Shown piece by piece: positions 38,294-58,298 of a stretch of DNA of 64,000 nucleotides; the first letter of the stretch is position 1, and every line of letters begins with the position of its first letter. Source of the DNA: Azadirachta indica. Lineage: Eukaryota; Streptophyta; Magnoliopsida; Sapindales; Meliaceae. A model generated the notes under the pieces. That model saw nothing but the letters and a program-made list of their open reading frames with translations. It was not told the origin of the DNA and ran no database searches. The DNA lies in the NCBI GenBank assembly GCA_022749755.1, contig CM040448.1, positions 2,972,481-3,036,480 of the forward strand. Reading direction: 5' to 3'. The translations under genes and the position numbers were made by a program.

Positions 38294-39430
38294 ATGTTGC
38301 TGAGAATGATGGACTTCCCCAGTTGTAAAGATAGAGCAAGATTGCCAGAAGCAGCCTCCAAATTTTACATATATTGTTAATCGTATCAGGTGGTAGAACA
38401 AATTTCAAAAGTAGCTTTATAGAAGTCAAAAAATTTTAGGAAACAGAACTCGGTTCTGGCTCCAAATTTGTAGAAATGTGAAGGTAGACTTACCAGGAGT
38501 TCACTTAATTATTCTCTTTCATATATATATATATATATGTATATATGTATATATATATATATATATATAAGCGCCTGCTTCAACAAACAATCTTCTTTAT
38601 TGTCAGCCAAAGCATTTCAAACGTTTCTTAACCTTTTACCCGCGATGAAATTGACGAGGATGAAAGGCAGAAACGTGAAGTCAGTGAACCATGCAATTAA
38701 GTGATGCGTGGTCACACGTTTCTAAGTATTGGCAAGCTCGAGAGTAGTTACTTCTCCGTAATTAATTGGTAGAAGGAGATTCTTTTGATTTTTTTTTCAA
38801 CAAAATTAAAAAAAATTCGATAATTTGTTCATCAGTATAGAATATATAAATTTTGAATCTGATGTTCAGACTTAAGATCATGTTACTTTCTTCCGATGAA
38901 TTTTCAATTATTGTTCACATAATCTCACTTTTTGGGTGAATCCATGTTCACCCTCAGCGTGTTATTAGTTCCCTGCTTTCGAGTATTTTCCAAACAAATT
39001 TCGGCCGAGGGGGGGAAAAGGAAAAATAAAAATAAATGCAGAATAAAAAAAAAAGATAAAAAGATGAACATACGAGTTCAGTATCCAAACAATCATTCCT
39101 GCAAGAAGGTGAAAATACAAACATTTGGTACAAACAATTTAGCTGAGGAGGAAGCAGAGTCCAGTGGTAAAATGGGCACTGGTCATTGCCTACATCAAAT
39201 CTAATCGGGGATTGTATGTACTAAAATGATTATAATAGCACCACTATGTGAATCCCTAACAAAAGAAAAAGAGAGCAAAGAAATTTCAACCCGCTATTTT
39301 GAATTAACTACCTCCCCGGTCATAAACTACGTTTCAATTGTTAATACACACTACTACATATCAATCCTAACAAAGTTTGACACAACCAAGACACTATCAC
39401 CAAACGAGGGTACTGACTCACTATGCAACA
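38294..39430. other. Intergenic between convergent HAC2 and CRWN1
   Basis: Tail-to-tail spacer holding both 3' UTRs. An AT/GTAT microsatellite occupies 38521-38569. A Lys-rich reading frame at 38932-39204 has no family resemblance and is not called. Confidence 0.6.
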
Positions 39431-42400
39431 CTACGTTGTGAAGAAAGTCCACAGCTTCTTTCCTATCGAAACTTCACCAGGATGTTCATAATCCTCATCA
39501 TCATCATCACCATCATCACCACCATCAAACCCAGAAGCATCGTCTCCACGAGATTCACTCCTGTACTCATCCACATCACCATACTCCCCTGCTCCTTCTG
39601 TTGTTCCATTCACCTCTTCACTCAATGCCATATTCTCAGCCAACTTCTTTGATGCATTGTTGTCGTCAAGTGCTCCACACTATAAGTGTAGAATATCATG
39701 ATTATCAAAATCAGTTCAGCTAAGTATGGCCTTAATAAAAATTTAAAAAAAAAAGAAAAAGAATCCTAAATAAATATACTAACAGTATCACCTTATAAAA
39801 GAAAAAAGTCATGCAAACCAATCTAACGACCCCATATCGTGACGTTTTTAAGAAGATGGAGTACTTACCGGCACTAAGTGTGTGCTTCCGCCGTTTTCGC
39901 TAACAATACCCACTGAATTTGCACGACCAGCTCTGGAGTATACAATACCATCTTCTCGCACACCTAAGACGCCTTCAGACTGTTCGTCCTTTTCTTCGTT
40001 AGGGTCAGATAGAGCTGCACCAGTGGAACCAGGGACTCCACTGTAAACCATTTAACGGATATATGTCAGTTGCTCATCCATGAATTGAGTGAAAAGGTCA
40101 TATTTGACATCACACATATAAAATAATATTGCAGGCATTCCAAATCCTCAAGCAGTTATATTTTCCCTTTGCATCATACCACACACTAATAGAAGATTGC
40201 CCTCTTGCCAATAGCATCCCAAATACCAGTCAATTTAGGTTTCATTTGGTATTGTGGTGCTTCTATACAAAATATATCGCAGGCATTGCAGATTCCCAAG
40301 CTGATGCATATTTTCCCTTCGCATCATACCACACACACTTACTAGTAGATTGCCCTCTTGGCAATCAACAGCACCCCAAATACCGGTCAATTTAGGTTTT
40401 GGTTGGTATTGTGGTGCTTCTACTGTGCCTTAAAAACCTACCTTTTGAGTATGTTATTTGAACAGAATTGACACAAAACTTATTCTCATTCCTTGTAAAA
40501 TATGGTTATACGATATATTTATACCTTCCTACGGTTTTTACAAAATACTAAAATATGTCTAGATACATTAGAACTAACACATAAATGTTTCCAACGTTAT
40601 TAAACTACTTGAGACAAAGTTTGGAAGCCTACCTTTTAGGTCGCCTAAGATTATATCGAGTTGGAACAAGTGTTTGCACAGCTGGAGCAACTCTTTGCCT
40701 TCTCTTCCTAGGCTGAACTCCCACAACACTATCAGATTGTATTTCGCTATCATCACCATCATGCTCGCTCGTTGTAATTTGAGATGTCTGACCACGGGTC
40801 CGCTTCCGTGCATTTCTCGATGTTCCTTTATCAGCTAGACTAGATTCATCCCGGCTTTCAGCATTCTCCTGGCCAGAATCTTCAGCATTAACATTTACAT
40901 TCTCACTCTCATTTATTTCAAAATCTTCCCCAAGTATAGCTTTTGCATCTTGGACGACAGCCTTCACTGATCGTGTTCTACTGACTCTAGGCCTGCCTCT
41001 CTTCCGAGGCTGCCTGCCACGATTCAAATCAGAAGGCTGAGAATCTTCCTGACCTTCGGGTACCTTAGTGTCGAAGTTGGTTTGCCCATCAGCCAATTTA
41101 TCTTGACCAGCCCCGATGCCAGTCTCAGAATCCAACCTTTGAATATCAAAACAATCATTAGTCTGATGCAACCTTGATGCTTCTTGTAAATTAGTTTGCT
41201 CTCCAGACAAAGGTGTCTCCACCGTCAACTCTTGAACAGAAGTATGCTCAATCTTCTTACTTGGAGACAACTTGAATATCTTTGAAGTGCATTTACGGAG
41301 CCAAGAAATAGTTCCAGCAGATGCAGGTGATCCTGAACCATCAGCATTGGGTGATATCTCACTGTTTTTCTTCTCACCATCAAGCAGATTTCCATGAATA
41401 ACCCTATTAGCATACTCATTAGCCACTCTTGGAAGAGGAGGAACATCAGCATTCCCAGCTTCCTGAACCAAATCAGAAAGCACAAATGCTGACGTTATTT
41501 CAGCACAGTTCTTGCAACTCTTGTGATTCTCAACAAAGGATAGGAAGCGATCTCTCTCCTTTACAAGTTGCTCCCTTTGCTCCTTCAAAGTCCTAGTAAG
41601 GTCAACAAGCATGTCAATGTCTTTCCGAATTCCAACTTGCTCCCCTTCGAGATGCTTTCTATGTGAATCAACTTCTTGCTTTTCTTTTTCTAAGTTAAGC
41701 CTCTCTAGCTTCATTTCTTCCATCTCTTTTCTAGCTATATCTCTCCTATAATTAATATTGCTTAATCCTCTCTCTTTTTCTTCCTCAAACAACTTCTCCC
41801 TTTCTTGCAAATCTTTTTCCAACTCCTCACGCCTATTCTGCATATCCGTTTCAAGTTTTCTTTTCTGAAGCTCAAAATCATGAAGCAGTTGCCTCCTCTC
41901 ACTTTCAGCTTTCTCAGTTATCACTGACCGCTCATGCTCCATGGTGGCATTAAAAGATTCTTTGGCCACTTCAAGAGCTTCCAACTCCCTTTTTATATAG
42001 TCCTTGGACTCCTGCTTCTCCTTTTTAATCCTTTCTTCTTCGGAGTTTTTTTCTTTTTCTAGTTTTTCCTTCCGTTCACTGATTTTCTTTAATTCTTTCT
42101 CAACTTCAGACCTTCTTTCATCTAGCTCTTCCCACTCTTTCTCAAAATTCTCCTTCTGCTGCTTTAAATCTTCAACTTCCTTCAATAGCATTTCTTCCTG
42201 AAGTCTGCACTTCCCTATTTCCTCTTTTAATTCTGATTGCAAGCGGATATATTCAGCCCTCTCTTCTTTGCTTACTTTGAGTTGTTCCTTCTCTTCATGG
42301 ATCTTCAACAATTGCTGTTCATTTTCAGCCCTTATCTTCTCAAGTTCTGCCTTCAGACTGAAAATATCCTCTTTTTCAGCAAGCAGTTGTGTCTTCTCAG

Positions 42401-45400
42401 TCTCCAAGTTCTTCTCCTCGGAGTGGATGGTCTTCTCCCTCTCCTTCAGAGCTTTAGTTTTCGATTCAAGATCATTCTCTTTCTCCTTACATTTCTCCTG
42501 TCTCTTGTCCAATGCCAGCTCCCTTTTTGCAATTTTCTCCTCCTTGTGATTTATTTCAGCTTCTTTCTTTTCCACTTCAATCACTTTGCTTCTCAGATCA
42601 TCATCAAAGGATTTCCTCCTTTGCTCAATCTCTAAATCAAATTCACACTGTTTAGCATCTAGACTTGCTTTGTGCTCATCAAGCAGCTTCTCGATTTCAA
42701 GCTGCAAATATTCCATACAAATATTAAAAGCTAGATCTTTTACGACAGTGACAGACACCAAAGGTAAATGAGCAAGAAAACAGACAACTAATGACAATTC
42801 CAATCTAATTGTGCTGTGAAACTTCAATTTTAGCGGTGAAAACATGATTTCCAGTTCTAGCAGGCAAATATTTTTATTATAAGTAACCAGGACTCTATTA
42901 TAAAGGAACAAACAAACGAAGGAAAACAACTAGGCACAAAGAACTCACCCATTAAGGAACAAAAAAACAGAAAGCGGAAAAGAAAAAATCAGCAGAAAAA
43001 CTATCTATGCTTCACTCACCCCAACTGGAAAAGGAGAGAGCAAGAGAGAAAGTTACAAATCTAGATTTGTAGAACGTCTATACATAGAAATTCCTATTAT
43101 TTCATAGATTGCACTTTGGCGAGCCTGACTATAAGCCAACAACCCCGCCCCCCCCCCTAAAAAAAAAAATAAAAAAAACAAAGCACATGCCTGACGAGAC
43201 CAAAGAGCAGTCTCCCCTTTCCTTTTCATTTTTAACTGAATCAAAATATTTCAATGAGCAAGCATATTCTTACAATAACCAAACCTCTCAGAAAATCTGT
43301 ATACAGCAAAACAAATTACAAGGACTCACCTTTTCTCTTGCACTAAGCTTTTCTTCCAGTGCACATAGTTCCTCCTCTTTTGTCTCTAAGTTCTTTTTAA
43401 CAGCATCATATTCCTGCAACCATTATCAAAAGGACATATCAACATGAAATAATTTTATATTTCAAATTCACAATACCTCATAATAGGACAGCACCAAAAA
43501 CACTCGCCTTCTCTTTTATACTTAGATCTGCTAGTCTGCTGTTTATATCATTTTCTTTCCTATTCAGAGTTAAGTTAGTTGCATCAATTCTCTTTTGTGC
43601 CTCTTCAAGATCCTTCTCTTTCTGTTTAAAAATCTTATCCTTTTCATTTGCCTTTTCCTCTCTTTGATGAACAATTCTTTGACCTTTGGCTAGCCTCTCT
43701 TCTCCATCTTGCAACTTTCTTTCCCATTCTTGCAAGTCCTCCCTCTGCTGGGACAAAGTGGTCTCATGTGCTTCTCGCCTGAATAACAGTACCAACTTTA
43801 AAAATCAAAAGAAGAATAACATTTGAACTATATATGCAGGCAAAAATTAAAAGCACTGTTGAGTTTCAGATACAAGATTGGTAAAGGTCAAGAGACTTGA
43901 GCATACTCAGCAATGAAGGATAGACGTTCCATTCTTAGGGCATTTTCCCTAGATTCCACCTCTTGTGACTTCCTCTCAATCTCCGAGCTCTTTCTGCTCA
44001 CCTCAGCAAGTTTGGCATCCGCAGCTCGCAACTTTACCTCTACCTCTAAAGATTTCTCTTCAATACTGGTGACCAAAGCATTTGCTTCAGCCAACTTCGA
44101 ATCAGCTGTAAACTTGATCTCTGCATTTTCTGAACGCATCTCACGCAATGCCTTCTCCAACTGCAGCAACCAACATGCACAAGAATTAAAAAAATTCGAG
44201 TTGTAATACTTTCTTCATATAGAATTTACTCAATACCAACAATCCCCAATCTTTAAATTTATGAAATACCATAAGTTTACAGAAGTCCTAAGGTTGAGAG
44301 ATTCATGTGGTCAAGTTAGCAGAAAATTTCCCATTTACAAATTGTTACATATTCTGTGCACTGTCACTTAGGTGGATGCCTACTCATAATAAGAGCAAGA
44401 CAACAATCCTCCTTGAGAATTTCACTCCCTGCTTTTGACCAAAGAGGAGAAAACAGAACACCATTTTTAAAGAGCTAAAATTCTTTTTCCTTTTTTTTTT
44501 TTTTTTTATTTCATCTATGATATCCCACTTCTTTGAATTATTTGTCCCCTTAAATTATAAAATTGCAATAAACAATAAAAAAACCCAGAAAAAATTTAAG
44601 AATTAGAAAAGGAAAGTGGAGATTAAAACAGGGAAAGCCAATCTTACATCAAGCACACACTGTTTCTCAACACCCAAAGCCTTCCTCAAATTCTCCTCTC
44701 GCTTCTCAACATCAGTTATTGCAATCAAATGAGCTGCTTGTTCTCGTTTAAGAGAGTCTTTTGCTTCTGCAAGTGCCTGCCTGAGTTCTTCATACTTGGA
44801 AGACCAATCTTTTTTCTCAATCAAGAGAAGCCCCATATTGTATTGGTATTCAAATAGCTGACAACCAGGCAAGTCAGTGAAAGTGATCAGCAAAAATATG
44901 AACTGTTAAATATTAAGCGCACCAATGTAGCATAGAACTTGCACTTTGCAGCCCCAAATTTAAAAGTTTAAAATGAAAAAAAACCCCACACCATGCACAA
45001 AACTGATAGCAGTTACGAAGTGCATGACTCGCCCAGATTAATACATCAAAAATGAGCTTCAGTAACTTGTAAACTGCCAAATCTAATGTTAAAATGTGAA
45101 GATACTCCTAAATTCATGCAGAGATTTCTCATCCTGATACATCACTAACACAAAGTCTGTTAAATAATTTAACAGAATATGTTATCTATTCACTGTCTAC
45201 AAAAAGCAAAAATAACAAACTTCTAAATTCTAGAAACACCACAACAGTACTCCACTTGAAGAAAACTTTACATCTTAAACAGTTGCACAGCTTTGTTTGC
45301 ACCCCCAAAAAAAATACTACCATCCTTCAATGTACTGCTGTTGGTTTGCCTTGCAACAAAAGCAAGAGTGCATCTTCAAAGCTCCAGCACTCTCCACACA

Positions 45401-45973
45401 AAGTCAAGAATTCCACAGTACAACACAAAATTCCATCAGTAAATTTCTAAAGCCATCACTTATCCGCACACTACACTAGGCACTCATTTCTATAAGCCTT
45501 GTAGATAAGTATGAGGAGAGAGAAAAGAAAAAAAAAAAAGGCGCACACAATAATATATGTAATCGTAAATTTAACAAAAATGACCAACACTTTAATCTAA
45601 GCTACGTAAAACATTTAAAATCAAAGAAACCCATCAACATAAAATCAGTAAACAAGACAATATATTAAAAAAATCAACATACTTACTAGAATGAGAAAAC
45701 TCAAAAAAGATAAATATTCGCTAAGAACTAAGGACTAACCTCATTTTCGAGCTTCAAAGCCTTCTCCGCCAAAGATTCCATGTCATCAACTGACCCGACA
45801 CCATTTAGCGGAGTCTTCGGTTCAGTAAAAACGACACTCTTCCCCTTCCCAGCAAGTCCATCTGCCGTACTTGGATTTGGAGTTTGCCCGTTCTGACCCG
45901 ACCCTGTTCCATTCTTCTCGCTCCTTGGCGTCAGCGACCAGCCAGACCACACCTTCCTCTGCGGTGTAAACAT
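39431..45973 (-). CDS. CRWN1: CROWDED NUCLEI 1 / nuclear matrix constituent protein 1
   Basis: A plant-specific, lamin-like coiled-coil protein of the inner nuclear periphery that sets nuclear size and shape and chromocentre organisation. Eight exons, in coding order 45973-45740, 44857-44648, 44160-43907, 43778-43508, 43413-43330, 42701-40633, 40040-39869 and 39679-39431, give 1180 residues, near the Arabidopsis length. The head [19 protein letters not shown] is followed by [20 protein letters not shown], the conserved rod start, and long heptad-rich Glu/Lys coiled coils through the large sixth exon. The tail carries [18 protein letters not shown], nuclear-localisation-like [15 protein letters not shown], the conserved RYNLRRPKR, an acidic stretch and the terminal [13 protein letters not shown]. 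The fourth intron uses a GC donor (AAG then GCGAGT). The sixth intron contains a 148-bp tandem duplication. The leader upstream of 45973 has a TTTAGGGTTTTC motif on the coding strand. Confidence 0.95.
40131..40422. repeat. 148-bp tandem duplication in CRWN1 intron 6
   Basis: Unit 1 (40131-40278) and unit 2 (40279-40422) share gcaggcattcc/gc, tttccctttgcatcatacca, agattgccctcttg and caatttaggtttt...ggtattgtggtgcttcta in the same order, with small indels. Both units are purely intronic. Confidence 0.9.
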
Positions 45974-48900
45974 TATTCGAATTCCTCAACAAACTCGAAT
46001 TTTGCAGATCGCGAACTCATAAGAAACCCTAACCCTACGTTTCCGATTCCCGTCACGGACTCGAACGGGAATTCCCAAATTGCTGGGGAATTACGAGTTT
46101 CAAGTACGAGAACTTTGTCAAAATAACAAATAGAGGAGTCCCTCTCACTCTATCTTCACTCAGTTTCTCTCTCTGAATTTGAAAACCCTAAAGGCGGACG
46201 TGAACGGAACTCATAAATTCCGGCAAGGAAGTAATTTGAAATCCGATAACGTCTATAATCAGATTTCTCTCACTAAAAAAAATTTCTCTCTCTTTTTCAG
46301 CCCACACTTTTGTGTGCTTTGCGCGGATCGTTCACGTTCCTTCCTTTTTTTATTTCTGGGCCCCGATGCCATTTCGCCTTTCCAAATTACCTTTATACCC
46401 TTTATATTATTATTCCAATTCTCCAATGTCTTCGATTTTTTCCATGTTTATTTTTTTTTTTATTACAAACTACATGTGAAAAAAATTTGCCTCCACTATC
46501 TTTCGAAGGAAATGACCTCTTCTACAATGCACTATTTATTTATTAATCAAATATATTTAAAAAAAATAATCAAACTTATTTCAATATAGAAGGTATTCGT
46601 TCTATTACTCAAACATCTAATTATAGGGTGTTAAAATTAATATAAACAGTTAATCACACCTGAATTTGAGAAATAAATTCAATATATCAAAATAATTTAT
46701 TATCGCTAATATTTCATTTACAAAAACTTATGCATGTCATTAATTTTAATTTAAAAAATTATATTTTTTAGTAAGATATTCATCATAATTTTAATTTATA
46801 TGTAAAATATAATTACTAGACAAATCAAAATTTTTCTATGTAAATAGAATAAAATTTACTACTAAATTTAAAAGCAAAACTATAAAAGAAATTGAAATTT
46901 ATTAAGAATATTGCATGTATTTATTAAAATTACTAAAATACTTATTTTTTAATATTTTGTCATTGTTTAAATAAAAAAATATAAATTAAAATTAGTGAAG
47001 TTGATTGGAGTCAATTAACAGAAGGGTAATATTGGAATAGGGATGGGCGGCTGGGGGGCTGAGAACGTGGGTGTTCGGGTTGTCTTTTAGAAGATTACGG
47101 AAATGTCCTCGGTTGGTAAAGAGAAAATAAAGGCGGCTGAGGGAGTAAACAGAAGAGCGGCGAAAAGTAGGGGTTGGAGTGGGAAAATCAAGTGGAATAG
47201 GAAACTATTTATGAGAATGAGAATATACCTTCAATTGTGAGATGGTGTGGAAATGCCACGGTGTCAACGAGCTGTTAAGCTGGGAAAGGAAGAGATGGGG
47301 GAGTTCCAAGTGAAGATCAGTAAGCATCTGGTTTTGTTTTGTCCCCCCACGTGGCTTCAAACCCATCATCATTCGTTACTAATATTTACAATTTTTTATT
47401 TCTCTCTCTTTCTCCCCCTCGTCTTCTTGCTCTCAATAATTACTCGTCTTATGGTATGCACGTAGTTTTGCCCATCGATAATATATTTTCGATGGGAATT
47501 ATTTGACCCAATCTTTTGTTCGAGATCCAGGCGTTACAACTATATTGTATAATAAAATAATTAATATCAAAAATTAATTATAAATTGAGTATTTTTTGTG
47601 AATAAACTTTTAGTTTTTACTTTACTAATTTTTAACAATAAAAGTTGTTAATACAACGAAATGCAAATGCTCGAATGAGATAACACATTATATATATGTA
47701 TTTAAATTTATCTTATATTTGAATTTAATGATTTATATAATAGTTTAAAAAATATTGCTTTTTTTAATTTTTAAATTTTTATTACTAATTAAAGAAAACA
47801 TTTTTTAACTAGTGTATCTAGTAGTCATAAAATATAAAAATTTACAAATAATGTGTATACTTAAAATTGGTCAATTTTTAATACACATTTTGCTTATGGT
47901 TTTGAGTACATAATGCATCCTAAAAAATGTGATTTTGAATGCAATTTCGAGTGCCCTCAATCTTTTAAATTATACTAAAAATTAACACTTTCAAATACAC
48001 GCTCGACTCAAAAGTGTAATGTAATGTAATGTAAAATTATTTTCAATAAAAAATATATATATTATCCACAATAATGTATTAATCTCAAGGACTCTTTTTT
48101 TTTTAATTTTTGAGAAAGGTAAGAGGGTGGGGTAGAGTCCAAATAATTTTTTTATTCCCCTTACTTACCATTTGTAATATTTTTAATTTTACCATTTATA
48201 AATTAATTGAACTGAAAGATAAAATTGAAAAAAAAAAATCAAGGGATAATAAGATATTAGATAAAATATAAAAAGTAATAAGATATTAACTGAAAAAATA
48301 GGGGAACAATGAACTTCTCCTTATTTAATGGAAATCCAACAACTAATTCATTAAATATATATATCTCAATATTAAGACATTAGCCAATTGTTTGTTAGGG
48401 TTTAGGATTTTTTTAAATTTAAAGGTTTTGGGATAAAATAAATGTTATTTATTATGTGGTTATAGGAGCATTTTAGTTAAAAAAAAAAATCTTACCTAGT
48501 TGTTAAAAAAATTAATGAAATTGATTATTACTTAAAAATTGCCTATAAATCTTCAGCTGAAAAGGGGTTGGAAAAGGGTTGAGTGTTGATAACATATAGG
48601 ATAAATGATGGGTAAGTGGCACATGGAATTAAGTGTAAATGGACCACTAAAATGTGTGGAGTGTACTTTTTTTGGGAGAATGATGATAATTATGACATAA
48701 TACCAATAGGACACACATGTGGGAATGACTTTTCAATAATTTAAATTTATTCAAAGACGTAGCTTATACCAAAACAATTTTGTAGACTAAGATAGTTGAT
48801 GGCTAAATTAGCTTATATATTTTTTTTATAAAAATAAATAGCTTATATTCAACCTAATACATCATGATGGTTTGAGACATAGATGTATTTTTTTGAAAGA

Positions 48901-51900
48901 AAAGAGTTGGCTTATATTTTTAATTATAAGTTAAAATTTTAATTAGATTATAGTTTGTGTGATAAATAATATTTATTCTGGTTAAAACTTTTAAAAATAT
49001 ACGTCTTTTATAACCATAAACATTGAAAAAAAAATTCGAAAGATAAATTTTTTTATGGGTAATAACTAATATTAATGTATAGATTTAATATGACAATCAA
49101 AATGAATGATTTAATCAAATTATCATAAATTGTATTTTATTTATCAATTATGTAAAAGAAAATTGTATTCAACAAAGAAAAATAAAATAGCAAAATATTC
49201 TATTTTTTAACACAAATATTTTGCAATCCCATAGTTGGGTCAAATTTTTAGAGTTTAGAAGATATCCATTTAATTAGTTTATGAATTTTAATTTGCACAA
49301 ATATATAGATTCGTTATTGAAAAATATAATATTTTAACTCTTCCATGCCATATGGTGAGTAATATCATCATATAATTAATTTGTCATGAGATCACAACGT
49401 TGTTGGATAAAGACATGACAATATTTGAGATAATGTTATGTCACTGTTAAATACATGATGAGATAGATAAAATTAAGCAAAATTAATTGAATTGAGCCAA
49501 GTTTATATATAAATGCTATTAGAACAATAATTTTAATAAATTATATGGAAATTCAATAAAATAATTTTTAAAGATATTATATAACATTTAATTGATTTTA
49601 TATTGTTGATTGTTGAAAATTAGGAGGATTTTTCTTCACTTGTGTGTGCATGCCTATGTGATACAAATTACATCTACAATCTACCAAAAAATGAGAGTTT
49701 TAATAGACCAAAATTTGACGGTGCCTAAAAAATTTATACTCAATTCGGGTAAACTCAATCTCCATAAATTTTTAAGAGAAAATTGGTTTCTACTAAATAA
49801 ATGAGAGGAATTAAACCTAAATACATACCTTCTAAGTGGAAAGCAAATATAAAGGTGGTTGACAGGATTGAACTAGATTTTGAACAACTTAATTATAATC
49901 AAATGCAATACATATTAATTAATAAAAAATTAGTCGTAATTATAAATATTAAAAACAAAAAATGAAAAGCGTAGAGCGAAAAGTGATTTTAGAATTTAAT
50001 TGCACTAGAAAAAAAATTATAATATCATATTTATTTTAAATAAAAATATACCTTTTTATTATGATATTATAAAACAATAATTACTCAATGATCCATTTGT
50101 TATAACTTTTTAAATAAAATTTTTTGAAGTAAACTTTTACCTATAAAACTTTTATAAGTAGAGTTTTCAATAAAAATTAATTAATCGTTTGGTTATCATA
50201 AATAACTTTTAAAAAAATTTGAACAATTACTTTAATAGATAAATTTTTGATGTTTTATGTTAAAGTATAACGTGAAATTTAAAATAAAATATGAATATTT
50301 TAGATAATTTTATTTTTTAAAAAATTTGGAGAAATTCTATTATTAAAATCCCAAATTTTAGATGCTTTTAATGGAAAGAAAATAACTTTTTTAATTTTCA
50401 AAAATTATTTTCTATTATCAATCAAACAATATCCAAAAATTAAAAAATAGATTTTACCATTAAAAAAATCCTTTCGATACATAAATATGTTTGTTGTTGG
50501 AAAAGTTGATTGGGTCAATCTAATTTTACTATAATTACTTAAAATTAGTTTGGATAACATTCTTTTTAAGTAGATCTTAGGATAGATTTGGTGACATTAT
50601 TAAAATGTTATTTTTAAAAAGTATTTTTAAAAACAAAAATAATATTTCTAAAATATTTTTTAGGAACAAAACATTGTGTTTGATAATAATTATTAAAAAC
50701 AATTATATATAGTAAATAAATAAGAACATGTTGAGTATTATTTTTAAAAATAAATATAATAACAATCTAGAGAAAATACATGTAAGCAATGTTAAAAAGA
50801 AGTAGTAATATTTTCTTCTCTAAATATTTTTCAGATAACAAATTTTTATTCAAAACAACATTGGTAAATATGTGAAGCTATTCCTTCTGTGTTAACAGGA
50901 AAAGGTAGAGCAGAACAACAGACTTGTACAAAAGATATACTGTAATAATTTTAACAAATCAATCCCTAACTTAGAATTGAAGTAGTTTTTTACACACATC
51001 TTGATATAGGACGAAGTTGTTAAAATAGAGAAAATTAACTTCTAAATTATTATTTCAAATTTTGGGAAGTAGTGAAAAACGACAATAATGTATTTTCTAT
51101 TGTTTATTTTACAATTTTACCAATAAAGAATTTTAACGTATACTTCCTATAAGATACGAAATTTTAATATTTAAATGAAATATTTGAGAAAAAGCGCATA
51201 AACCTCCACTAAACTAGTAGTTAATTAAGTAAATCAATAAAATGATCACAATAATCTTAATATTTTAGTTTAAATTACTTAATATTTAAAAGCAAACAAA
51301 ACATAATAAATAATTTGAAAATTTGTTAAAAATCTCTAACCTTGATTTTGCCTCGAAACCTGAATTGATAAGAAGAAATAGAATAAAGTAAAGCAAAAGG
51401 AGAATAAATGGAATGGGATTTATCAAGCTTTCTTATGAAGTTCTCAAGTATAAGTTTGTCATTCCTTCTACCTTGTTCAACAAGGTGAGGATTAGCTGAC
51501 CACTTGCAGGCGAAGCACTTAAAAGATTTTATGGTTAAAGAATAAATTATAATGATAATTGTACATGTCAACCAACAAATATAAATAGGGATTAACAAAT
51601 AACATCTAATGCAACGTTCAAACTTTAGATTTGGAATAGGTTTCATCTCTCCCACCCACCTAAAACACGCGGCTAAGCATGAAACGAGAAAGTTGCTTGA
51701 GCTTCTACGTTTAGGGGAGGTATGTGTATTTTTTCCAAAATTTTTGTCTAAAAATTAAAATGTCAAATCTTGAGGGAGGTATGTGTTAAGACCCCTTATA
51801 AATAAGAATTTTGTTTCTCAAAACGAACTGCACGAAACAAGATAACCAAACCGCAAATGGTAATGTTTTTCCATTTCCAAAATGAAAAACAGTTTTTGCA

Positions 51901-52183
51901 AAACATAACCAAAAGCCTCTTAGGTTTCCTTCAGTTGTCGTTCAGAAATTTAAGGTGATAGGATCCAAAGCTGGAAAAAAAAGACAGAAACGAGTTTCAG
52001 TTGCGTTAGCCTCTTATTCTTTCTTCCCTAATTGCAGAAACAACCAAATAATAGCCTAATTATTTAAGAATCTGATCTTTCTTTCTTGCATGCACCATTG
52101 TTGTTGTTACAGTTCTTTCACCTTTGCAAAAGAGCGAAGAGAGAATTGGAAAAGAAGAACGGGGAAAGCCCCGATAAAGGGAA
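45974..52183. other. Gene-poor AT-rich spacer between CRWN1 and DCP5
   Basis: The left 350 bases are the CRWN1 leader and promoter. A somewhat GC-richer patch at about 47030-47350 has reading frames but nothing recognisable. From 47.5 to 51.3 kb the sequence is very AT-rich and holds one MITE-like element (about 48150-48320) and a TGTAA run near 48015. The frame at 51326-51655 (- strand) matches no family I know. The last 300 bases are the DCP5 promoter and leader. Confidence 0.55.
48150..48320. mobile_element. Second copy of the MITE-like element
   Basis: The order ataaattaattgaactgaaa, gataaaattg, A-rich, taataagatattaactg, aaaaaataggggaacaatga, acttctcc parallels the reverse complement of the element at 27979-28227 over most of its right half. 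The left end is diverged or truncated. Confidence 0.5.

Positions 52184-58298
<6,115 letters not shown>

Noticed and set aside
38521..38569. Regular AT repeat as a possible array of functional repeats
   Set aside because: Simple microsatellite without spacers; not CRISPR or any ordered array.
38932..39204. Lys-rich reading frame between HAC2 and CRWN1
   Set aside because: Low-complexity composition from A-rich DNA, no recognisable domain, within the convergent 3' spacer.
42004..42771. Ser/Phe-rich reading frames antisense to CRWN1
   Set aside because: Shadow of the Glu/Lys-rich coiled coil on the opposite strand; composition explains the open frames.
47247..47465. 72-residue frame in a GC-richer patch of the large spacer
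   Set aside because: No homology recognised, ends in hydrophobic T-rich sequence, no splice partners seen.
51326..51655. 109-residue minus-strand frame upstream of DCP5
   Set aside because: No recognisable domain and surrounded by AT-rich noncoding sequence; cannot be supported as a gene.
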